Under the pieces are notes generated by a model. The model saw only the letters and a list, made by a program, of their open reading frames with translations. It did no database searches and was not told the origin of the DNA. A DNA stretch of 64,000 nt from Aestuariivita sp. (lineage in GTDB: Bacteria > Pseudomonadota > Alphaproteobacteria > Rhodobacterales > Rhodobacteraceae): the NCBI RefSeq assembly GCF_021404545.1, contig NZ_JAAWWD010000041.1:30378-94377 (forward strand), read 5' to 3'. This document shows, in pieces, positions 16,942-24,960 of this stretch. A program made the position numbers and the translations under genes. Each line of letters begins with the position of its first letter. Positions within the stretch are counted from its first letter, which is position 1.

Positions 16942-18132
16942 ATGAGCTTTCAGAATCCGGTTTTCATCCCCGGCCCGACGAATATCCCCGAGGCGATCCG
17001 CAAAGCCTGCGATATGCCGACGATCGACCACCGCTCGCCGCTGTTCGCGTCGATCCTGCATCCCGCGCTGGATGGGGTACGCGCCGTGATGAAACAGACC
17101 GCAGGCGAGACATTTATCTTCCCCGCCTCGGGCACGGGCGGCTGGGAGACGGCGCTGACCAACACGCTGAATCCCGGCGATGGTGTGCTGGCCGCCCGCA
17201 ACGGCATGTTCAGCCACAAGTGGATCGATATGTGTCAGCGGTTCGGCCTCGACGTGACGGTGGTCGATGTGGCGTGGGGCGATGGCCTGCCAGCCGCGCG
17301 GTTTGAAGAGATCCTGCGCGCGGATACCCAGGGCAAGATCAAGGCTGTTCTGGCGACGCACAATGAAACCGCCACGGGCGTGGTGTCCGATATCGCCGCC
17401 TTGCGCCGCGCGATGGATGCGGCAGGTCATGATGCGCTTCTGTTCGTCGATGGGGTCAGCTCTATCGGGTCGATGGATTTCCGCTTTGACGACTGGGGCG
17501 TGGATGTGGCTGTGACCGGGTCGCAGAAAGGGTTCATGCTGCCTGCGGGTCTGGCCATAGTCGGATTTTCGGACAAGGCGGTTACCGCATCCAAGTCCAA
17601 CACGCTGCCGCGCACCTTCTGGTCGATTGACGACATGCGCAAGGGGTATGAGGCCAACGCCTATCCCTATACCCCGGCAGTGGGTCTGATGAACGGGCTG
17701 AAACTGGCCACCGAGATGTTGCTTGCAGAAGGGCTGGACGCGGTCTTTGCCCGCCATGCCCGTATTGCCGCTGGTGTCCGTGCCGCGAGTTTTGCTTGGG
17801 AGATGCGGCCCTGTGCAACGTCACCCGATCTATACTCCAACACCGTAACAGCGATCCGCACGCCCAAAGGGTTCAATGCCAGCGATATCGTGTCCCACGC
17901 GGCCGAAAGCTATGGCATGGCGTTCGGCACCGGGTTGGGTGACGTTGCGGGCCAGGTGTTCCGGATCGGGCATCTGGGCTCGATGACCGACGCCATGGCG
18001 CTGTCGGGCATTGCCACGGCCGAGATGGTCATGGCCGATCTGGGTCTGCCGATCCAGTTGGGCGCTGGCGTGGCCGCGGCCCAGAACGTCTATCGCTATG
18101 GTTCCACCGCAGACAAAATGGCAGCACAATGA
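16942..18132 (+). CDS. bhcA: L-aspartate--glyoxylate aminotransferase
   Basis: A 396-residue class V (fold type I) PLP aminotransferase of the serine-glyoxylate aminotransferase family. It opens MSFQNPVFIPGPTNIPEAIR; the catalytic Lys196 lies in TGSQKGFMLPAG. In the beta-hydroxyaspartate cycle it makes glycine from glyoxylate using aspartate, regenerating oxaloacetate. GAGGGAGGA precedes the ATG. It overlaps bhcB by four bases and is first in bhcABCD, which makes the specific name secure by context. Confidence 0.93.
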   Translation: MSFQNPVFIPGPTNIPEAIRKACDMPTIDHRSPLFASILHPALDGVRAVMKQTAGETFIFPASGTGGWETALTNTLNPGDGVLAARNGMFSHKWIDMCQRFGLDVTVVDVAWGDGLPAARFEEILRADTQGKIKAVLATHNETATGVVSDIAALRRAMDAAGHDALLFVDGVSSIGSMDFRFDDWGVDVAVTGSQKGFMLPAGLAIVGFSDKAVTASKSNTLPRTFWSIDDMRKGYEANAYPYTPAVGLMNGLKLATEMLLAEGLDAVFARHARIAAGVRAASFAWEMRPCATSPDLYSNTVTAIRTPKGFNASDIVSHAAESYGMAFGTGLGDVAGQVFRIGHLGSMTDAMALSGIATAEMVMADLGLPIQLGAGVAAAQNVYRYGSTADKMAAQ

Positions 18133-19097
18133 AAGACATGACCCTCACCATTCCCACCTTTCAGGATATGCTGGATGCGCATGCGCGGATCGAGCCCTAT
18201 ATCCATCGCACGCCGGTGCTGACCTCGTCCTATTTCAACGAACTGACGGGGGCCGATCTGTTCTTTAAGTGCGAGAACTTTCAAAAGGCCGGTGCCTTCA
18301 AGGTGCGCGGCGCGTCGAACGCCGTATTTGGCCTGTCGGACGATATCGCCGCCAAGGGTGTGGCCACCCATTCGTCGGGCAATCATGCGTTGTCGCTCAG
18401 CTATGCGGCAGGGCGCCGGGGTATCCCGTGTCACGTGGTCATGCCGCGTACCGCACCCGAGGCCAAGAAAGCCGCCGTGCGCGGTTACGGCGGGATCATC
18501 ACCGAATGCGAGCCCTCCACCACTTCGCGCGAGGCCGTCTTTGCCGAAGTTCAGGAGAAGACCGGGGCCGAGTTTGTGCACCCTTACAACGACCCGCGAG
18601 TGATCGCGGGGCAGGGCACCTGTTCGCGGGAATTCATGGAGCAGACCGGCGGGGTGGACATGATGGTGGCGCCTATCGGCGGCGGTGGCATGATTTCCGG
18701 CACATGTCTGACCCTGTCGACCCTGGCACCCGAGGTGGAGATCATCGCATCCGAACCCGAACAGGCCGACGATGCCTATCGCAGCTTCAAGGCGGGACGT
18801 ATCATCGCCGACGATGCGCCGCAGACTATCGCGGACGGGCTCAAGGTTCCGCTCAAGGAGCTGACCTGGCATTTCGTGTCCAACCACGTCACCGACATCC
18901 TGACCGCTTCGGAGCAGGAGATCATCGACGCGATGAAACTGACCTGGCAGCGCATGAAAATCGTGATGGAACCCAGCTGCGCCGTGCCGTTGGCGACGAT
19001 CCTCAAGAACAAGGAACGGTTCCAAGGCAAGCGCGTCGGCGTGATCATCACCGGTGGCAATGTCGATCTGGCAAAGCTGCCATGGATGGCGGAATGA
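18129..19097 (+). CDS. bhcB: beta-hydroxyaspartate dehydratase
   Basis: A 322-residue fold type II PLP enzyme of the serine/threonine dehydratase family. Lys58 in GAFKVRGAS binds PLP; SSGNHA is the phosphate-side Asn loop and PIGGGGM the glycine-rich phosphate loop. It removes water from (2R,3S)-beta-hydroxyaspartate to give iminosuccinate. ATG 18129 overlaps the bhcA stop (ATGA); a second ATG at 18138 is possible. It is followed by a 74-base gap with a REP-like unit before bhcC. Confidence 0.93.
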   Translation: MKDMTLTIPTFQDMLDAHARIEPYIHRTPVLTSSYFNELTGADLFFKCENFQKAGAFKVRGASNAVFGLSDDIAAKGVATHSSGNHALSLSYAAGRRGIPCHVVMPRTAPEAKKAAVRGYGGIITECEPSTTSREAVFAEVQEKTGAEFVHPYNDPRVIAGQGTCSREFMEQTGGVDMMVAPIGGGGMISGTCLTLSTLAPEVEIIASEPEQADDAYRSFKAGRIIADDAPQTIADGLKVPLKELTWHFVSNHVTDILTASEQEIIDAMKLTWQRMKIVMEPSCAVPLATILKNKERFQGKRVGVIITGGNVDLAKLPWMAE

Positions 19098-19120
19098 ATC
19101 CCGCCCTAGCGCAACATTCG

Positions 19121-19142
19121 TAGGGCGGGACTTGTCCCGCCA
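19121..19142. repeat. REP-like palindromic unit inside the bhc operon
   Basis: GTAGGGCGGGACTTGTCCCGCC, the same unit found twice at 14127-14179. It lies between bhcB and bhcC and would form a stable hairpin in the mRNA without a T-run, so it may tune mRNA decay rather than terminate. A partial extra match (TCCCGCCCTA) lies just upstream at 19100. Confidence 0.8.
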
Positions 19143-19171
19143 CCCCCCGAAAAACATGGGAGAGAGAGAAG

Positions 19172-20335
19172 ATGAAAGACATAACCAACCTTGACGCATA
19201 TGAAGTGGGCTATGACATCCCGGCACTGCCCGGCATGGACGAGGCCGACATCCAGACGCCCGCGCTGGTGCTCGATCTGGACGCGCTTGAGCGCAATATC
19301 AAGAAGATGGGCGACTATGCCAAGGCCCACGGCATGCGCCACCGCGTGCATGGCAAGATGCACAAATCCGTCGACGTGGCGCAGCTCCAGATCGAACTGG
19401 GCGGCGCCTGTGGCGTCTGCTGCCAGAAGGTTTCCGAAGCCGAGGTGTTCGCCCGCGGCGGTATCAAGGACGTTCTGGTCTCCAACCAGGTCCGCGACCC
19501 GGCCAAAATCGACCGTCTGGCCCGCATGCCCAAGCTCGGCGCGCGGACGATCTGTTGCGTTGACGATCTGGCCAATGTGGCCGACCTGTCGGCGGCGGCG
19601 CAAAAGCACGGCACCGAAATCGAATGCCTTGTGGAAATCGACTGTGGCGCGGGCCGCTGCGGTGTGACCACGACACCCCAAGTGGTCGAGATCGCCAAGG
19701 CCATCGACACCGCGGAGGGCCTGAAATTCGCGGGCATCCAAGCGTATCAGGGCGCGATGCAGCACATGGACAGCTATGACGACCGCAAGGCCAAGATCGA
19801 CATCGCGGTGGCGATGGTAAAGGACGCGGTGGACACCTTGAAGGCAAACGGCATCGAATGCGACATCGTTGGCGGGGGCGGCACGGGTTCGTATTACTTT
19901 GAATCGACCTCGGGCGTGTATAACGAGCTTCAATGTGGCTCTTATGCGTTCATGGATGCTGACTATGGTCGTATCCTCGACAAGGATGGCAACCGCATCG
20001 ACCAGGGCGAATGGGAGAATGCGCTGTTCCTGCTGGCCAGCGTCATGAGCCATGCCAAGGCCGACAAGGCCATCGTGGATGCCGGGCTGAAAGCCCAGTC
20101 CGTCGATAGCGGCTTGCCCGTGGTGTTTGGCCGGACGGATGTGGAATACGTCAAATGCTCGGATGAGCATGGCGTGGTCGCCGATCCGGATGGCGTGCTC
20201 AACGTGAACGACAAGCTGAAACTGGTGCCGGGTCACTGCGATCCGACCTGCAACGTGCATGATTGGTATGTCGGTGTGCGCGACGGCAAGGTGGAAACGG
20301 TCTGGCCCGTCTCCGCACGCGGGCGAGCTTACTGA
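19172..20335 (+). CDS. bhcC: beta-hydroxyaspartate aldolase
   Basis: A 387-residue fold type III PLP enzyme of the D-threonine aldolase/alanine racemase-like family. Lys62 in RVHGKMHKS is the expected Schiff-base lysine; the C-terminal PGHCDPTCN provides the His and Asp of the divalent metal site. It condenses glycine with glyoxylate to (2R,3S)-beta-hydroxyaspartate, the carbon-joining step of the cycle. GGGAGAGAGAAG precedes the start. bhcD starts one base after its stop. Confidence 0.93.
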   Translation: MKDITNLDAYEVGYDIPALPGMDEADIQTPALVLDLDALERNIKKMGDYAKAHGMRHRVHGKMHKSVDVAQLQIELGGACGVCCQKVSEAEVFARGGIKDVLVSNQVRDPAKIDRLARMPKLGARTICCVDDLANVADLSAAAQKHGTEIECLVEIDCGAGRCGVTTTPQVVEIAKAIDTAEGLKFAGIQAYQGAMQHMDSYDDRKAKIDIAVAMVKDAVDTLKANGIECDIVGGGGTGSYYFESTSGVYNELQCGSYAFMDADYGRILDKDGNRIDQGEWENALFLLASVMSHAKADKAIVDAGLKAQSVDSGLPVVFGRTDVEYVKCSDEHGVVADPDGVLNVNDKLKLVPGHCDPTCNVHDWYVGVRDGKVETVWPVSARGRAY

Positions 20336-20336
20336 T

Positions 20337-21335
20337 ATGGGACTGGATACGCCAAAGGCAGACACCGCCGTCACCATCGTGCCCGAAGCCGAGATCGCAG
20401 GGCTTATCACCCCGCAGATCGCCTTTGACGCTGTCGAGGCCACCTTTGCCGCGATGGCGCGCAAATCGGCTTATAACTTCCCGGTCATACGCGAATCCAT
20501 CGGTCATGCGGATGCGCTCTACGGCTTCAAGTCCGGTTTTGACCGCGACAGCCTGGCGCTGGGCCTGAAGTCCGGTGGCTATTGGCCCGGCAACGAGGCC
20601 AAAGGCCTGACCAATCACCAGTCGACCGTCATTCTGTTCGACGCTGATACAGGCCGGGTCAAGGCGCTTGTGGGCGGCAACCTCCTGACGGCGTTGCGGA
20701 CGGCAGCGGCCTCGGCCGTGTCAATCAAACACCTCGCGCGCAAGCAGGCTCGCGTTTTGGGCATGATCGGGGCGGGTCACCAATCGGCGTTTCAGATGCG
20801 CGCCGCCGTGGCGCAGCGCGATTTCGACAAGGTCTTAGGATGGAACTATCACCCTGAGATGCTGTCGCGTCTTGAGCAGACAGCGACCGAACTTGGCCTG
20901 CCATTCGAGGCTGTCTCGCTTGACGATTTGGGCGCGCAAGCCGATGTCATAATCTCGATCACCTCGTCCTTTGACCCGATCCTGATGGACGCTCAGGTCC
21001 GCCCCGGTACGCATGTCGCCTGCATGGGCACCGACACCAAGGGCAAGCAGGAGGTCGAAGCCGCCCTGCTGACCCGCGCCACTGTCTTCACCGATGAGAT
21101 CGCGCAGTCTGTGTCCATCGGCGAGGCGCAGCACGCCATCGCCAACGGAACGCTCAGCGCCGACCAGATTGTCGAGATCGGCGCGGTCATCAATGGCGAC
21201 CACGCGGGACGCACAAGCGAAGAGGACATCACGCTATTCGACGGAACCGGTGTCGGGCTTCAGGATCTGGCGGTCGCACGTGTTGCGGTCGATCTGGCAC
21301 AGGACAGTGGTGTGGCACTGAAGGTGGACTTCTAA
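20337..21335 (+). CDS. bhcD: Iminosuccinate reductase
   Basis: A 332-residue member of the ornithine cyclodeaminase/mu-crystallin family. The Rossmann motif is GMIGAGHQSAFQ, and TALRTAAASAV is the family signature. It reduces iminosuccinate to L-aspartate with NAD(P)H, closing the cycle and regenerating the amino donor for BhcA. ATG 20337 lies one base after the bhcC stop. It is the last of the four core genes. Confidence 0.93.
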   Translation: MGLDTPKADTAVTIVPEAEIAGLITPQIAFDAVEATFAAMARKSAYNFPVIRESIGHADALYGFKSGFDRDSLALGLKSGGYWPGNEAKGLTNHQSTVILFDADTGRVKALVGGNLLTALRTAAASAVSIKHLARKQARVLGMIGAGHQSAFQMRAAVAQRDFDKVLGWNYHPEMLSRLEQTATELGLPFEAVSLDDLGAQADVIISITSSFDPILMDAQVRPGTHVACMGTDTKGKQEVEAALLTRATVFTDEIAQSVSIGEAQHAIANGTLSADQIVEIGAVINGDHAGRTSEEDITLFDGTGVGLQDLAVARVAVDLAQDSGVALKVDF

Positions 21336-21433
21336 GCGACACAAGACTGGCTCTGGCACTTGGCGCGCCCATTGCCTAAGCCTTGCCGGGCGGGGATTTC
21401 TCCCACCCCGCCCGGTCTATCGAAAGGCGCGCC

Positions 21434-22432
21434 ATGTCCCAGAACATCACTCTTGCGATCAACGGTCTTGGCCGGATTGGACGCACTATTCTGCGCCAGA
21501 TCGCCTTGCAAGGGCCGCAGAGTCAGCTCTGTGTCACGCATCTTAACGATCTCGCGCCGCTGGAGACCATTGCGTATCTCCTGCGTTTTGACAGCGTCTT
21601 TGGACCATTTCCGGGCGATATCTCGACGGCCGATGACACGCTGATCGTGAACGGAACGGAAATCGCCTATAGTCGTTCTCCGGCTCTGGAGGTGGATCTG
21701 TCGGGGGTGGATCTGCTGTTGGAATGCACAGGCAAAGCCACGACCCGCGACTGGGTCGAGCGTGGCGTGGCCCGGGGCGCACGGCAGGTGTTGATATCTG
21801 GCCCGTCGCCCGCAGCCGATGTGACGGTGGTGATGGGGGCCAATGATGACGCGCTGGGCGATGCGCGCATCGTCTCCAACGCCTCCTGTACGACAAACGC
21901 GCTTGCACCTCTGATCAAGGCTCTGGACACGGCCTGGGGGGTGGAGACGGCGCATATGACCACCATTCACTGCTATACCGGCAGCCAGCCGATGATCGAC
22001 GCCCCGCGCGACGACCTGGCCCGGAGCCGCGCGGGCGCGTTGTCGATGGTGCCCACGACGACCAGTGCGACCAAGCTGATCGACACGGTCCTGCCGCATC
22101 TGGCCGGGCGCATCAGTGGCGCCGCGGTGCGGGTGCCGGTGGCCAGCGTGTCTGCTGTGGATGTTGTTGTGCAGGCGCGCGATTTGCCGACGGGCGATCT
22201 GGCCGAACCGCTTAAGGCGTTGGCCGAGGCATCGCCGGTGTTGGGCTGGACCGGCTGGCCCAACGTGTCGTCCGATCTGCGCGCCCGGTCCGAGTCAGTG
22301 ATCCTCGCGCTGCCGGAAACCCAACGGATCGGGAACGGCCAGCTGCGTATCTTTGGCTGGTACGACAATGAATGGGGGTTTTCGGCGCGGATGCTGGACA
22401 TGGCTCGCCGGATGACCGCGCGGGTGCTTTGA
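21434..22432 (+). CDS. Glyceraldehyde-3-phosphate dehydrogenase-like protein
   Basis: A 332-residue NAD-dependent aldehyde dehydrogenase of the GAPDH family. The nucleotide motif is INGLGRIGR, catalytic Cys152 lies in SNASCTTNALAP, the active-site His in MTTIHCYTG, and WYDNEWGFS ends the domain. The second cysteine common in glycolytic GAPDH (CTTNC) is Ala here. It lies 98 bases after bhcD on the same strand and may be co-transcribed. Whether it is the main glycolytic enzyme, an erythrose-4-phosphate dehydrogenase or a cycle-associated paralogue cannot be told. Confidence 0.88.
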   Translation: MSQNITLAINGLGRIGRTILRQIALQGPQSQLCVTHLNDLAPLETIAYLLRFDSVFGPFPGDISTADDTLIVNGTEIAYSRSPALEVDLSGVDLLLECTGKATTRDWVERGVARGARQVLISGPSPAADVTVVMGANDDALGDARIVSNASCTTNALAPLIKALDTAWGVETAHMTTIHCYTGSQPMIDAPRDDLARSRAGALSMVPTTTSATKLIDTVLPHLAGRISGAAVRVPVASVSAVDVVVQARDLPTGDLAEPLKALAEASPVLGWTGWPNVSSDLRARSESVILALPETQRIGNGQLRIFGWYDNEWGFSARMLDMARRMTARVL

Positions 22433-22587
22433 TGCACATGGCGCGCCTGTGGACGAAAGAGAGACCCGGAAGGTCAGCGCCTGTGCCAATCGCCAAAAAG
22501 CTCCGAAAGACGCGTGGTCTGGCAGAGTCGGCGGATCCGCCTGATCCCCCTGCTGCTGCGGAGCGATGTGATGGAGGGCGCTGCACG
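22433..22587. other. Intergenic, no gene seen
   Basis: Between the GAPDH-like gene and the dehydrogenase pseudogene. It contains the short palindrome GGCGGATCCGCC around 22528-22540 but no T-run, so no terminator is called. No coding frame is recognisable. Confidence 0.4.
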
Positions 22588-22863
22588 ATGATCCCTGAAA
22601 CCATTCGCGCGGTTGTCGTTATAGGCCATTGCGATCTTGACACATTGGAACTCTAGGCCGATTGGCCCGTTCCCAAACCGGCGCCCGGCGACGTGCCGAT
22701 CAGGGTCTCGGCCTGCGGCATCAACCACACGGATGCCAACCCCAGAAGCGGCTGGTACTCAAAGGCGGTCACCGGTGCTTCGGGCCGGGTTGGGTCGGCG
22801 CCGATCCAGATTGCCAATCGGCAGGCGGCGCGGCTCGTCGCACCGGTGGGGCAAGCCCGCTGA
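22588..22863 (+). pseudogene. Remnant of a zinc-type alcohol dehydrogenase / quinone oxidoreductase
   Basis: The frame from ATG 22588 reads ETIRAVVVIGHCDLDTLEL, an in-frame TAG, then DWPVPKPAPGDVPIRVSACG, INHTDANPRSGWYSKAV and next TGASGRVGSAPIQIANRQAA before TGA. This is the N-terminal GroES-like domain of a medium-chain dehydrogenase joined directly to its Rossmann motif. Roughly 90-130 residues between the two are missing, the nonsense codon breaks the start, and the C-terminus is gone. It is dead by nonsense mutation plus internal deletion. Its 3' end lies 10 bases from the marR stop. Confidence 0.8.
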
Positions 22864-22873
22864 GAGGAGCGCT

Positions 22874-23395
22874 TTAGTCTGTAGGGACCCAATTCGGCAT
22901 GGCATGGATCATCTTGTCGAGAAGGCGCAAGAACTCCGCCTGCTCTGCCTCACTGAGGGCCGCATGCATCGTCGCCTGCCGGTCGAGCAAGATCGGTAAC
23001 GCGCGGGCAAGAAGATCTGACCCCGCATCTGTCAGAGACAGGCGTTTGATCCGTTTGTCGCGTGGATCGGTGTCGCGGGTGATCACCCCTTTGCGCACCA
23101 GATCCGAAATGGCCCGGCTGATGGAGTTCTTTGGCTGTCCCGTCACCTGCGCGACATCCCGTGCCAGCAAACCCGGCTGTTGGCGTAAACAATACAGGAT
23201 CACGAATTCGGGCCGGGACAGGTCAAACCGCTCTGACAGTTCCCGATAAACTGTCGCGGTAAAGAAGTTGGCCAGGAAGTTCAGGCGCCAGACAGGCGAA
23301 AGCCCCGTGTCGTTGAGCATGGTCAGCGACAGCGGCCCGAACCGATCCACCATGGCCTGTGTCCGTGCGATTTTGGGGTGTTGGTCTTGGGTCAT
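22874..23395 (-). CDS. MarR-family transcriptional regulator
   Basis: A 173-residue winged helix protein. The DNA-binding region (about 75-125) reads LARDVAQVTGQPKNSISRAISDL followed by the wing KGVITRDTDPRDKRIKRLSLT, the classic MarR D-x-R-D-x-R pattern. It is divergent from the TRAP transporter genes. Two copies of one perfect 14-base palindrome lie between, so it very likely represses the transporter and possibly itself, with relief by a small ligand. Confidence 0.9.
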   Translation of the reverse strand: MTQDQHPKIARTQAMVDRFGPLSLTMLNDTGLSPVWRLNFLANFFTATVYRELSERFDLSRPEFVILYCLRQQPGLLARDVAQVTGQPKNSISRAISDLVRKGVITRDTDPRDKRIKRLSLTDAGSDLLARALPILLDRQATMHAALSEAEQAEFLRLLDKMIHAMPNWVPTD

Positions 23396-23416
23396 AACCC
23401 TTCCTACAGCAGCTTG

Positions 23417-23430
23417 GTTCCATATGGAAC
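23417..23430. promoter_or_regulatory. MarR operator, copy 1
   Basis: GTTCCATATGGAAC, a perfect 14-base palindrome, located 22 bases upstream of the marR start codon. It is identical to copy 2. Confidence 0.75.
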
Positions 23431-23460
23431 TTTACAAACTGTTCCATATGGAACTATATG
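23431..23460 (+). promoter_or_regulatory. Candidate TRAP operon promoter with MarR operator copy 2 in its spacer
   Basis: A -35-like TTTACA (23431-23436) and a -10-like TATATG (23455-23460) are separated by 18 bases. The second copy of GTTCCATATGGAAC (23441-23454) fills that spacer, so a bound MarR dimer would block polymerase. The two operators are 24 bases apart centre to centre. Confidence 0.6.
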
Positions 23461-23499
23461 AGGTGAGAGATTCCATCGCTCGTCTAGGGAGGAGAGCAC

Positions 23500-24480
23500 A
23501 TGACCAAGGTAATCGGCGCGCTCAGCGGCGTGGTTCTGGCGCTGAGCGCCACATGGGCGCAGGCGCAGGAGATGCGTATGTTGGGCGGCTTTCCAGAAGG
23601 GTTCATCTTTACCCGCGAAATGGCAAAACCGTTCATGGATCTGGTCCGAGAGGAGACAGGCGGCGCCGTCACCGTCGAATTTACCGGCCCGGATGCGGTG
23701 CCGCCGCTGGAACAGTTCGAGCCGGTGCAGGCGGGGGTCTTTGATCTGCTCTTTACTCACCCGGCCTATCATGCTGGCACCACGCCCGTGGGGCTGGCGA
23801 TAGACGCCATCGGCTCTGACCCGACCAAGCGGCGTGAAGGCGGCATCATCGACTTTATCGACCAGTTCTATCAGGACAATCACGGCATGAAGCTGATCGC
23901 GGCTCCGGCCACGGGCACCAAGGGGTTTCGCTATTTCCTGAAAGAGCCGATCGCCGGGGAACCGGGTCTGGACGGGCTCAAGATCCGCGGGACCGTCTCA
24001 TATCATCCGATGATCGAGGCGTTGGGCGGCAGCGGTGTCGTTCTGGGTGGTGGGGATGTCTATTCCGCTCTGCAAACAGGTGTTGTGGACGGGGCCGCCT
24101 GGGGTCTGACAGGGGCGCGGGATTTCAAATGGTATGAGGTCGCGGGCTATATGGCCGATCCGGTTTTCGGGCAGGTCGGGGTTATGATCTTTGCCAATCT
24201 CGACAGTTGGAACGGTCTGGATGCCGATACCCAGGCGGCCATTGAGCGGGCCGCGGTTCGGCTGGAAATGGGGGCAATTGAACGGTTCGACGCGCTCGCC
24301 GTCACCGAAAAGCAGGAACTGCTCGATCTTGGGATGAAGATGACCAGCTTTTCCGAGGCCGAAGGCGCACAGTTCGAGAGCCTCTGGTCGAATGGTGTCT
24401 GGTCCATCGCGGAGAAGAACGCACCCGAATCCGCCGCAGTACTGCGCGATCTTGCGCGCAAGGCCGGGCTCAGCGACTAG
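23500..24480 (+). CDS. TRAP transporter solute-binding protein (DctP type)
   Basis: A 326-residue periplasmic receptor with a signal peptide (to ATWAQA). The DctP pattern includes GLDGLKIRG, whose Arg usually binds the ligand carboxylate, then VYSALQTGVVDGAAWG. TRAP systems import organic acids using the ion gradient. It is first in the operon and followed directly by the two membrane subunits. The ligand is unknown; a carboxylate is expected. Confidence 0.92.
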   Translation: MTKVIGALSGVVLALSATWAQAQEMRMLGGFPEGFIFTREMAKPFMDLVREETGGAVTVEFTGPDAVPPLEQFEPVQAGVFDLLFTHPAYHAGTTPVGLAIDAIGSDPTKRREGGIIDFIDQFYQDNHGMKLIAAPATGTKGFRYFLKEPIAGEPGLDGLKIRGTVSYHPMIEALGGSGVVLGGGDVYSALQTGVVDGAAWGLTGARDFKWYEVAGYMADPVFGQVGVMIFANLDSWNGLDADTQAAIERAAVRLEMGAIERFDALAVTEKQELLDLGMKMTSFSEAEGAQFESLWSNGVWSIAEKNAPESAAVLRDLARKAGLSD

Positions 24481-24486
24481 GTGCCT

Positions 24487-24960
24487 ATGACACTTTCCGG
24501 ATTGCATGATGCAAGCTCCCGCTGGCTCTTTGGGTTGGCGGGGGTCGCATTGGCTTTGGCGGTCGCACTTTACGTGATGGAGGTCGTGCTGCGTTATGCA
24601 TTCAGCGCGCCGACCACATGGTCCGGAGAGGTCGTGCAATACATGCTGGCGATTACCATCTTTTGCGGCCTGCCCGAGATCACCCGCCGCACCGCCCATG
24701 TCGCGATCGACATCCTGCCGGATGCGTTGCCCAAACCCGCGGCGGTCTGGCTCGGCCGGATGAACATGGGCCTTGCGACCCTGACCTGCGGAGCGGCAAG
24801 CTGCATCGTCGCGCGGGAGGCTTTCAAGCAGTTCGAGCGGGGCTTGATGACCAATGCCGCCCATCCCATTCCGCGTTGGTGGCTGACGGCGTTGATCGCG
24901 TTGGGGCTGGTCAGTGCCGCGCTGCATTTTGCGCGCTGGATTCGGGAGGGCCGGGGATGA
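24487..24960 (+). CDS. TRAP transporter small membrane subunit (DctQ type)
   Basis: A 157-residue protein with four membrane segments. The DctQ hallmarks are EVVLRYAFSAPTTWSGEVVQYML and RRTAHVAIDIL. A GTG at 24481, directly after the dctP stop, is an alternative start two codons earlier. Its end overlaps dctM by four bases (ATGA), giving translational coupling. Confidence 0.9.
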   Translation: MTLSGLHDASSRWLFGLAGVALALAVALYVMEVVLRYAFSAPTTWSGEVVQYMLAITIFCGLPEITRRTAHVAIDILPDALPKPAAVWLGRMNMGLATLTCGAASCIVAREAFKQFERGLMTNAAHPIPRWWLTALIALGLVSAALHFARWIREGRG

